From NCBI GenBank assembly GCA_963556145.1, contig OY744461.1, positions 1,488,001 to 1,552,000 on the forward strand: DNA of 64,000 bases, read 5' to 3'. Below, in pieces: positions 44,111-53,600 of the stretch. The position numbers and the translations under genes are program-made. The notes beneath the pieces were generated by a model, which saw only the letters and a program-made list of their open reading frames with translations, was not told where the DNA came from and made no database searches. The stretch comes from Hygrocybe punicea (lineage: Eukaryota > Basidiomycota > Agaricomycetes > Agaricales > Hygrophoraceae). How positions within the stretch are numbered: the first letter of the stretch is position 1; each line of letters opens with the position of its first letter.

Positions 44111-45109
44111 CAAAGGAAGGTGGAGGTTGTCGTTTTAGATGGATAATGGTAGAGGGAAATCGGGGGGGGCAACAGTCAGCAAGTGATCTATCATTGGACG
44201 GAAGGAGGGGGGACTCACGCAGAAGTCCCTGGTATTGTCTCTATGCTTCCGATCTTCCCAATAAACCTCCTCTTTTGTTTTATGCAAGACGGATTCATCT
44301 ATTATGGAGATGTTGTAGGCACCATGGGGTGAGGGGATGGCAAGGTGCCATAGCCGTCATTGTCTAGCCTGGTATAAGAGCAGGGCCTTCTGGTCAAGGG
44401 TGTTGCGGGAAGACCGCATCTCATGGATCTGAAGCTTGCCCCAGAAGGAGGTGAGCATGGCCATGCGATCAGCTGGCCAGTTGGCCTCCTCCATGGCGAG
44501 GATCATCCGGGGGACGGCTTGACAGAAGTCTTCCCATTTGATGTCCCTGTCATTGAGGGCCTTGTTGGAGTCTCTGGCAGCGGCAGCAGGTACCCAGGAT
44601 GTCGAGCCATCAGGTTTCCGGGCCATCACCATGGCATCGTCGTCGACTGTGGCATGTGCTTGCATGGCCTCGTCTAGGCCCTCATTAGTGTAGTACCAGA
44701 GTTTGACATATTGCCCTTTGTCCATCTTTTTAGTGGCGTAGTTAGACGCGAAGACAGGGGTGATGGAGGGCATTGGCCGATTCGGGATGGGGATGTACTT
44801 GGTCTTGTTCTTCTTCATCTCTTCCTTTCGCACATCCTCTCGTTCTTGGGCAGCTAGGAGAGCGTGTTGTTCCGCGGCTGCTTGGGCCTGTAAAAACTGT
44901 TCTGCTTGCTCCGCAGCGTCGTTGTGTAGCTGATCTTGCCATAGTTACTTTTCTAGGTCATTGCCTGCTGTCCAGACGTTGGTGAGCAGTTGTACCGCTT
45001 GGGCCTCTGTTGTGGCGGCATTGACAAAGGGTGCTCGGGTTGGGGCATAAAAGAGAGATGCGTAGTCAGGGCATTGGAGTTGCGCAGGGTCGAAGAGAAG
45101 TTGAGGCAT
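44110..45109 (-). pseudogene. gag-like ORF of the tyrosine-recombinase element
   Basis: The start ATG is at 45109. It reads LFDPAQLQCPDYASLFYAP, then a TAA at 44945-44947, then AAEQHALLAAQEREDVRKEE, VFASNYATKKMDKGQYVKLW, MARKPDGSTSWVPAAAARD, WEDFCQAVPRMILAMEEANW and LDQKALLLYQARQ. A TGA near 44357 follows, then RLWHLAIPSPHGAYNIS. This matches the capsid-like ORF of agaric Ngaro-type elements. The C-terminal part with CSGCGHTTHGAQGC (zinc-binding-like, about 43530-43600) lies beyond a 22-bp tandem insertion. Confidence 0.75.
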
Positions 45110-45138
45110 CAGAGAAGTTGGTGTGTGACTTTCGGAGA

Positions 45139-45297
45139 GAAATGAAAGAGATAATCTGCTCTATTGAGCAGGGAAGATCTTTTGGAGTGGCAAGTGGGAG
45201 TGGCATGAGCTGAGAGGCAAACGTGCCACAACTTGCCAAATTCGTAGATAGACTTAATTCTAATTTACACTCATTCTTCATGTTTGTTAGAAGACAA
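45139..45297 (-). repeat. Split direct repeat A1
   Basis: Left-end copy of A. It is followed inward by the gag start region. Confidence 0.9.
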
Positions 45298-45469
45298 CAC
45301 AGAAGCTAGTAGTATAGATAGTCTATTTCATTGAATAAAATAACACTCTCTCATATGTATCCACAGAGAAGAGCTGATGAGTGAACTTGTGATTTTACTT
45401 ATGACAGTGCATGTAAATAAGAATTCTGAAGGACTCGGATATGCCGTGCAATGCAACGGCCCTCTAGCA

Positions 45470-46090
45470 CAAGTATCACAATAATGAGAACAGAGTAAAT
45501 CACCAAACAAGATGCATGTATACCACAACTGTGAACCTGAGACGCAAGGAAACATAGTGCATTAACAGAGGCGGTGACAGTCACAAAAGAGTTTGTCGTG
45601 CCCCTTCACTGCCACGTATCCATTGAATGCGGTATAGAACCCGATGGGGAACACCGGCGCACATTGGCCGACGCTGCTAGCACGAGCAATGCGCCCGTGT
45701 GTAAGTCCATTTTTGTTGCGGAGCCGCTGGATGGGTCTGGGAGGAAAGAGAGTGTCGTTGATGACTTGTCGAATGCCCAACGCAGTGTAAGTTGCAAGAC
45801 AACTGACATGGTATGGAGCAATGCGTGGGGTGAGGGTGGCGAGGGAGAAAGGGAGTTCGATCTTGGGTGAATTCAGTGCCCTGTGTGAGCGTGGTGCCGC
45901 CAAGGCTGATAGTGACTGAGAGGTTGCCGAACTTAGCAGGATCGACGATGATGTGCGTGTTGGCAATCTGAGAGTGAGTGAGGAGACTGTCAACAGCTTG
46001 AAGGAAGGCTGCAGCATTGGATGCAGCATCAGAGGTGATGTAGGGCTTGAGGAGTGGGGTGCAGCGGAAGGAAGACGAGGAGGAGGTAGG
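45470..46090 (-). pseudogene. Truncated second copy of the glycoside hydrolase-like gene
   Basis: On the minus strand it matches 5867-6523: the same SPTSSSS-like start, TLTPR.., APVFPIGFYTAFNGY (45600-45645), and even the first two introns (TTTCCTTGCGTC.CAGGTTCAC, CATTATTGTGATACTT). It ends in intron 2 at about 45475. Frameshifts break the exon. It lies head-to-head with the TFIIE-alpha start, 110 bp away. Confidence 0.8.
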
Positions 46091-46453
46091 TGGTGTTACG
46101 AAGTGGCCATCGGGGGAACCGCCTTCACATTCCTGCGATTTTTCCCGCTACCTTTAGGTAGTGGAAGCGAATCCACAACATATAAGGTAGAAGTCATTTA
46201 ATGGCAACGAAGGACGAACAAGACACTCTCCATCTCCTTGTTCAGCATGTCTCCCGCGCCTTCTACGAGCCAAAGTACACCATAATCCTGGATCAGCTTG
46301 CCTGGAATCTGGTGTAAGTAGTTGCAAATGCAGCACAAGTTTTCAGCAAGCTAAAATTGAAGGCTCCGTCCCCACTGTGTGGTTTGAATTTCATCCAGAT
46401 CTTTGGTATTTTGACCGTTTGCTGTCGCGTGTAGTATCAAAGACGATGACCTC

Positions 46454-48347
46454 TGTCATGATCCAAACAGGATTCGGATCAAAACATAGTAATATGCTGT
46501 CACTAGTCACCATCCCTACAGCACACATCACATTACAAGGACCATTCATACTGGAATGCCCCCATCTGCATATGGAGTAGAAAGGAATACCCTTATCTGC
46601 ATATAGGACACACAGGAAATCCTTATCTGCACATAGGACATACATGAAACCCTTATCTATACAAGGGACATGCAAGGAAACCCTTATCTACAGAAGGGAC
46701 ATGCAAGAAAACCCTTATCTATGCAGAAGAAATGAAGGAATACCCTTATCTTAACTGATAAGGCCCCCAAAACATCTTATCAGAGGCCAAAGAAGCACAA
46801 GAAGCACAGCCACATCCTTATCTCCAATCATAGAGATAACACATGCCACCCATCATTCCCTGATCAAGAAGCACATCACATTTCATATCAATTGATCAAA
46901 TACAGCCCAGCCCTGATCTTATCTTTTTCTTAACTGATAAGGATACACACATGGCATGGCATCAATTGATCAAGAAGCACAGCCTCAGGAAGATGATTCT
47001 AGAAGCATAGCCTGGCACAGCCCTTGCCTTTGATTCACACACCCAAGATTGGACCAGCAACATGACTCACTCCCATCAAATGTGACTCATTGGTCTATCC
47101 ATGACAAATTATGACCCTTATGACATACTCATGACCCCCCATGACTCATTATGACCACCCATGACTAATTATGACTATTTCTGACTCATTATGCCCCCTC
47201 CTTTGATTATAATTCCTATGTGACTCATTAATTGACTCTGTATGAGTCACAAACCCATGCCTTCCTTTCTTATGACTCCTTATGAGTCATAACCCCCCAT
47301 GCCTTTCATCATTATGACTCCTTATGAGTCATAAACCTATGCCTCTCCCTATATGACTCCCTATGAGTCATATCCTATGCTCTCCATTTCATATACCATT
47401 CTATGACTCAGTATGACTCCTGCTGTAGAATAGGTATATATAGAGCCCAGTTTCTGCTGGAGATGGCTCAGTCACCTAATCTGACAGGCCCAGTCACAGG
47501 ACAGTCCCTCTCCCAGATTCTGATTCACCCCTCTGTGTTTGTTTGTATTACTTGTGTAGTAGTACTTCAAATACCAATTGCAGTTCAAGTCATCATTCAT
47601 TTGTTTAAGGATATCAATTGCAGTTATATTGATACTCCCTTATTACTTGTTTGATATATTTTCTTTGTGTTCTGTCACGTAGTACAGTCACATTCATCTT
47701 CTTTCAAGTTCTATTGATCATCACCAAAGATATCCCAGTACTTTATTCTGCACTAGTAGCCAATGTGCGTTTGAAGCTTCGGAATAAAGTCCGATATCTT
47801 GATCATCAATCCTACTTGCCTATTGTTCAGTTCATTCATTCTGTACATAGTATTTTGTCACACCTCCCTTTTTGTTTGACATCTACTGTTACACTCGCCC
47901 ATCGCCCATCGCCTATCGCCCATCGTCCATAATCTATCGCTCATCTCTGTTGTACCTCTGCTCATTGTATACTTGCTACTTGTATACTTGACTGTTGTAC
48001 ACTTGTTCATCTTACACTGTTCATACTTGCTTGAGTTATTATCCGCTTATACTCTCGCATACCTCTTGTCACTCAAAGTCTTTACCTTCAGTAGGGAAGA
48101 CCTCACTGTTCACTCATCCTCTATAAGTCATACATCTGACTTATATTATTGTCAAGTATTTGTTGTATCTTTCAAAGCTAACCTTTGATAGGATTCACAC
48201 CACAACCCCACCACCCAACAGGAATAACCCAGAGTTATAGAAGAGCTAAATCCTTGTTCCCAAAGGACAACAAGGTAATTTCCCGATCAACGACGCACTC
48301 CGGAAACCCTTGGTGTGGATTTGTTCAAACACTTCCCACGCAAAACA
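46454..48347 (+). repeat. 5' LTR
   Basis: It holds, in order: a tandem of roughly 31-bp CCCTTATCT(A/G)CA..GGACATGCAAGGAAA units (46565-46745); TTAACTGATAAGG words; a TGASTCA cluster (47063-47410); a TATA box at 47435; then an untranslated downstream part with CCCATCG repeats (47895-47935). Small ORFs inside are not credible genes. Confidence 0.95.
47063..47442 (+). promoter_or_regulatory. LTR promoter: ten TGASTCA sites and a TATA box
   Basis: TGACTCA occurs at 47063, 47083, 47142, 47182, 47221 and 47404. TGAGTCA occurs at 47243, 47283, 47325 and 47364. Several sit in palindromes of the form ATGACTCCTTATGAGTCAT. TATATATA is at 47435-47442. TGASTCA is the binding site of Gcn4/AP-1-type bZIP factors (Cpc1 in filamentous fungi). 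Chance would give roughly 0.04 sites in this length. Position just upstream of TATA fits U3 enhancer function; start of transcription is expected near 47465. Confidence 0.75.
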
Positions 48348-48352
48348 GAAAT

Positions 48353-48369
48353 TGGAGCCCACCGCGAGG
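48353..48369 (+). promoter_or_regulatory. Probable tRNA primer-binding site
   Basis: TGGAGCCCACCGCGAGG lies 5 bp after the 5' LTR. It starts with TGG, complementary to a tRNA CCA end, as expected for minus-strand priming. Confidence 0.6.
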
Positions 48370-48444
48370 AACAAGGTTCATCAACAACTCTTTCATATTC
48401 CTACTCATATCCATTATCAACTCTACATTTAATAGTCCTTCCCA

Positions 48445-49248
48445 ATGACTATTACATCCACTCTTACCCCAGATATGATGCCCCTTCTAGGCCAGAAGGG
48501 AGCACCATCCAAGTTCACAGGAAGCCATGAAGACATCAAACGCTTCCTCAGGCACTACAACCAAGTCAGCAAAGCATATGGTCTTACAGATGCTGAGAAA
48601 TGTGATCGCATTGTGGACTATTGCTCTCACAAGGTAGTCAAATTGATTGAAGCTCTGGATAGCTTCATGAAATCTGACTGGACCAAATTAGAAGCAGACT
48701 TCTTGAAGTACTATGATGCTGCTTATAAAGAAACACGTTACATCCTCAGAGATCTCTCAACTCTGACACGCCTTTGGAAACAAAAAGAGATCAAGACACT
48801 TACTAGATGGAAACGCTATGAACGTAAATTTGTTACCATTGCAGGATGGCTTGAAGCCAAGAAGAAGATTTCCACAGATGAAAAAGCTGCATACTTTTGG
48901 TCTGGAATCAACAAGCATTTACGTCATCGCATTGAGCTCAGACTTAGCTCTGGCTCAACTCCCCTAGATGTAACCAAGCCATTCCCAATGGACAAAGTCA
49001 TCAAGGTTGCAGAGATCCTATTTGAACGCAATCGATTTGACATTAATCTGGCAGATTCTGATGATGAAATTCCTGATAGAGACAGGGATGATGATTCAGA
49101 TTCTTCCAGTGATGAATCATCAGATGATGAAAGTGATTCTGATTATAATGAAAGATACAAGAAGAAGAAGTTGGAAAAGAAGAAGAAGAGTCACAGGTAT
49201 AAAGTGGATTCTGAAGATGAAACCCCCAAGAAAGTAGTGTTGCCGTAG
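48445..49248 (+). CDS. Gag, N-terminal part (interrupted)
   Basis: ATG 48445. It reads PDMMPLLGQKGAPSKFTGSH, then helical capsid text (IKRFLRHYNQVSKAYGL, RIVDYCSHKVVKLIEALDSF, RWKRYERKFVTIAGWLEAKK, KAAYFWSGINKHLRHRIE), then an acidic/Ser tract and Lys-rich run. It is the capsid region typical of fungal Ty3/Gypsy Gag. The frame runs 14 bp into the inserted DNA element (from 49235) and stops at 49246-49248. The remaining gag resumes in the same frame at 50649. A natural full Gag cannot be made unless the insert is removed. Confidence 0.85.
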   Translation: MTITSTLTPDMMPLLGQKGAPSKFTGSHEDIKRFLRHYNQVSKAYGLTDAEKCDRIVDYCSHKVVKLIEALDSFMKSDWTKLEADFLKYYDAAYKETRYILRDLSTLTRLWKQKEIKTLTRWKRYERKFVTIAGWLEAKKKISTDEKAAYFWSGINKHLRHRIELRLSSGSTPLDVTKPFPMDKVIKVAEILFERNRFDINLADSDDEIPDRDRDDDSDSSSDESSDDESDSDYNERYKKKKLEKKKKSHRYKVDSEDETPKKVVLP

Positions 49249-49807
49249 TTCGGTTCCGAACCTAGCCGAACCCGGTTCAAACCCCGAACCGAACCCGGGG
49301 TTCAGTCTAAGTTCAGCCAAATGCTGAACCGGACCGCGGGTTCGGTTCAGGGTTTCGAGGCTGGCCGGATTTCCTGAACGGCTCCAAACCGCGTCCAAAC
49401 CGCGAACGCGGATATTTTTAAGGAATTTATTTCATTTGTTTTTCATATTTCTTTACTTACCATTTCGTGTTAAACGGTATCATGTGACCGGCCGTGACGA
49501 GGTAGCTTTCACGCGACACAGCAACATCAACGCGGATTGAACACAACACAATTTGTGTTGTGTTCCTCAAGGTAAGTTTCCTTTTTTTCTTAACTTTACT
49601 AATGTTATTTGCGACAGGAAAATCGACAACCACGGCAACGACAACCACGACGCCCAGCAGCAGCAGCAGCAATGTCGGCAGCAGCAGCAACAGCGGCAGC
49701 GGCAACGGCAACAGCAGCAGCAACAGCGGCAGCGGCAACGGCAACAGCAGCAACAGCAGGAGCGCAGCAGCAACAGCAGCAACGGAAATGGCAACGGCAA
49801 CGGCAAC

Positions 49808-49838
<31 letters not shown>

Positions 49839-49864
49839 ACGGCCACGACAGCAGCAGCAGCGCC

Positions 49865-49902
<38 letters not shown>

Positions 49903-50091
49903 CGCAGGAGCAACAGCAGCAACGGCGGCAGCAGCAACGGCGGCAACAGCAGCAGCAGCAGCAGCAGCAGCGCCGGCAGCGGCAGCAGCAGCAGCGGCAG
50001 CAGCAGCAGCAGCAGCAGCGGCAGTAGCAGCAGCAGCAGCAGCGGCAGCAGCAGCAGCAGCAGCAGTGGCAGCAGCAGCAGCAGCAGCAGC

Positions 50092-50124
<33 letters not shown>

Positions 50125-50648
50125 GCTGGCAGCAGCAACACCGGCAGCAGCAGCAGCTGCTGCTGGTGCATCAAGCCCCAACATCACCATCAGCGGCGGC
50201 AACAACAACGGCAACCACCACCACGACGGCCAGCAGCAGCAGCAGCAGCAATGCCGGCAGCAGCAGCAACAGCGGCAGCGGCAACGGCAACAGCAGCAGC
50301 AGGAGCGCAGCAGCGACGGCGACGGCAGCAGCAGCAGCAGCACCAGCAGTGGGAGCGGCAGCAGCAGCAGCAACAGCACCAGACGGCTCCCCGTAGCCCA
50401 ACTTCCTCGCGAAGCGTAGCGCCGTATCAATTGATACGTGCCTGCCATTCGCGAGGAGAACGGAGCTCAGGGGTGAGCCAACCTCGGTCTGGGGTTCAGA
50501 CCGCGTCTGAACCCAGACCGAACGCTAAGAGACGGTTCAAAGCCGTTCGGGTCCAGGTTTGGCCATGCGCCAAACCGGACCCGAAGTTCGGTTCACGGTT
50601 CCGCCAAAAAGGGTCGGAACCGGACCGAACTGAACTTCGGCAACACTA
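49235..50648. mobile_element. hAT-like non-autonomous element A in gag
   Basis: 1,414 bp. The 8-bp target duplication CAAGAAAG is at 49227-49234 and 50649-50656. The terminal inverted repeat is TAGTGTTGCCG (11 perfect, then about 10 more with two mismatches). The 8-bp duplication and the YAGTGTTG-type end are hAT features. Both ends are packed with GGTTCGG/CCGAACC words (49250-49400; 50480-50640). The inside has a GTAAGT..CGACAG intron-like segment (49572-49617) and 750 bp of CAGCAGCAACGGC repeats (49650-50390). Element plus duplication is 1,422 bp, a multiple of three, so the gag frame is in phase on both sides. No transposase is encoded. Confidence 0.9.
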
Positions 50649-53600
50649 CAAGAAAGCTACCAAGAAGGATGTTGATAGGAAGGATACCTTCAAGAAAGGG
50701 GCAGAGAAGAAGACCAAATCTGTTCAAGATGAGGTTGAAGCCCTAATCAAACAAATGGGAAACCTATCACTGGATGATCAGCGTTATGGACTAGCTTATT
50801 ATAAGGCAATTAAGCTAGACCCAGATGTTGCCCATTGTGTCAAGGCACCCCTCCTAAACCAACCAAGAATCCTTCCAAAGCCTCCTGGAATCCTTCAGAA
50901 TCAAATACCTAGCAAAGCACCATTCACTGCAAACATTGGAGAACGTGAACCCATCACCTGTTTCGGTTGTGGTATAAAAGGACATGGACTCCAGATATGC
51001 CCCAAGATAAATGAACTTATTCAGTCAGGAACTCTCATTAGAGATCCCCTTGGGAAACTAGTCAAGAGTGATGGATCCAACATATGCCACCGCATGGGTG
51101 AAACAATAATTCATGCTCTAGAACGGAACGCTTCAGAAGCATTACAGACCAACTTCTATGCTCTTCAAGACCCATTCTCTGACTATTATCAGTCAGATGC
51201 TGAAGAAGATATGGATGCATTCTATACACCTGCCACTTATGCTGGACACAATGGTATAGAAGATGTTCAGATTATGGCTGCTGACAGAGGCCAGCACAAG
51301 ATTACCTCTGTCAGAAAAGAAGCATTTGATGGAGTTTACCCACCTGCTAGACAGAGGAACAAGGACAAAGAAAACCTTAAACCAAGATCTACAGGCACTA
51401 CTGCCAAACCTGCTTCAAAGCAGAATCTCAATCAGGAAAATGTTCCTGCACCAGCAAACATTCCTAAAGGAAATCCACCTACTCGTATTGAAGAAATTCG
51501 CCAAATGCAACCCATTCCATTCGATATCAGAGTACCTAGGACTGTACAACCCCCAGTTTCCAATGGAGACATTGAAATGCAGGACATTACAAACAAGTCT
51601 CACACTTCTAAAGCAACTCCTGACAAGTCAATTCCACGTCCCAAGTTACCACTCAGGCAGTCAGAACTATCATCTAACATGGGAGATACTCAGGTTATCA
51701 ACCAAATCCTTGATACCCCAGTTACTCTTCAAGTTAGGGAAGTTCTAGCTTCATCCAGAGATTTATCAGATCAGCTTACAGAGATGCTGAAGAGAAAGAA
51801 TCCCAAGGTCTCTGTAGTTGCAAGCACATATGCCCCAAGACAACATGGAATATTAATCAAGCTCAGAATGGAATGTGATAATTATCCTATCACTGCCATT
51901 ATTGACACAGGATCCCAGCTCAATGTTGTCAACAAAGAAATTTGGAAAGCAAGAATACGCAGACCAGTTGATTTAGGAAAAAGTCTTACCATGAATGATG
52001 CTAATGGAGGAGTAGGAACCCTCAAAGGTCTGGTACCAAATGTCCCATTGACATGTGGAGGTGTCCTTACTTATGCAGATCTATTCATTGGTGAGTCTGT
52101 ACCATTCGATTTACTTCTTGGAAGACCCTGGCAAAGGGGAAATTTTGTCACTATTGATGAAAGAATTGAAGGAACATATCTAGTTTTTAAAGATGCCTCA
52201 GACTCTGGAGCCAAGTTTGAAATAATGGTCACGGCTGACCATTATCCTGCTCCTCAAAGACATGACCAGATTTTCACAATTACTGCATCTGAAAATAATT
52301 CTTCATGCAATAGTGCTACTCCTAGCACCAGTTCAGATTGCATACCACCCAGATTTAGGAGGTATCCCATTTCTGAACCCCAGGATTCAGAAGAATTATT
52401 TTCCAGTGAAGAAATAAATTCTCAAAACCTAGAAGAGGATAACCTGGAATTTGATATGTCCCTGGAAGATATTCCAGATTTAATCAACTCTTATGGAGAT
52501 ATCATAGATTTGGACACACCCTGCAGAAGTGATCCAGAAATTGATAAACCCCCTAGGATATCTGATGGACAGGCTCATGAAGAAGCTCCATTGTCCTCAG
52601 AACCAGAATCAAATTCCAAGGTAAATTATTCTTATAAGGATATAGTGGAATTAGTTTTGGAGAACAATGGACAACAAGCAGATAAAAGTGCAGGTCCAGA
52701 GGAGACTACCACAGAACCCTCTGGCATGCAGAGGAACCCCCCCCAATTTTTAATCAATGAAATCCCACTTCCTCACGCTGTAGATTGGATCCACACTGAG
52801 TGGAACCCAAATGCGGCTCAGACAATCATCGCGGCGCTCGGCGATCAAGTTGAAGACCGACCCCAATCAGCCCGTTTCCTTTTTGCATCTCCTCTCGGAT
52901 ATCGACTCCCCCCCAAGCGGGATCGCTTCGGGACTCCATTCGAACATGGGGTCCTCTTAAATACGACGCTGGCCGCCATGGATTCGTCCGGTGCCCCTCC
53001 TTCGTTAAGGATGGGGCACCTCGTTTTTCAATTTTATCCTGTATCACCACCCCCTTCGTATTCGACTTCGGACGACTCTACTTCAGAATCTACGCTACAT
53101 TTATCACCACTTTCTTCTATGTTCGACCCACGTCCACTGCTTCCACCGCTCTTCCCCGTCTCTACGTCTGCCACGTCACCACCGTCACCACCCTCTTGTC
53201 CCTCGTCTCGTACCTTATCATCTCGCGCATCAACCCTGGCCATCAACAGCCGTATCGATGGCGACAACCAGAGCGAGTACGCGGACGATGAATGGAATTG
53301 CGACAACTCCATTGAAGGATGGGAGTGGGATGATGCCGTGAGTCGTTATAATCACGCCCTCAAAAAATGTTCATTACCCCCTCGTAAGATGCACGAATCC
53401 GACTCAGATGACGAACGATTCGCCCTGGCGGCAAATGTTGCCATCGCTGAGGCCCCATTGGCCGCATTATTCACTATTCAATCAGCTACTGAACCCTTTT
53501 CAAGCCCCCCCTTGAATCGTCCCCCCAGTCGCGAACGATCGACATCGTATGCCGGTACCCATCATGAGCAACCCCCCGCGGCTTCGCTCGTGCATAACCT

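Larger units (their letters stand above)
39679..45297 (-). mobile_element. Tyrosine-recombinase retrotransposon (Ngaro/PAT-like)
   Basis: On the minus strand the order is A1 (45297-45139), gag, RT-RNase H, tyrosine recombinase, B1 (40262-40165), A2 (40164-40006), a 229-bp spacer, B2 (39776-39679). A1/A2 are 159 bp and B1/B2 are 98 bp, each pair differing at a few sites, mostly C-to-T or G-to-A. B1 and A2 abut exactly. This split-direct-repeat layout is diagnostic of Ngaro/PAT-type DIRS-order elements. All ORFs carry stops, so this copy is dead. Confidence 0.9.

Noticed and set aside
46454..48347. Genes inside the LTR (several 70-90 codon ORFs)
   Set aside because: They recur identically in both LTRs, lack recognisable features and overlap promoter and leader sequence.
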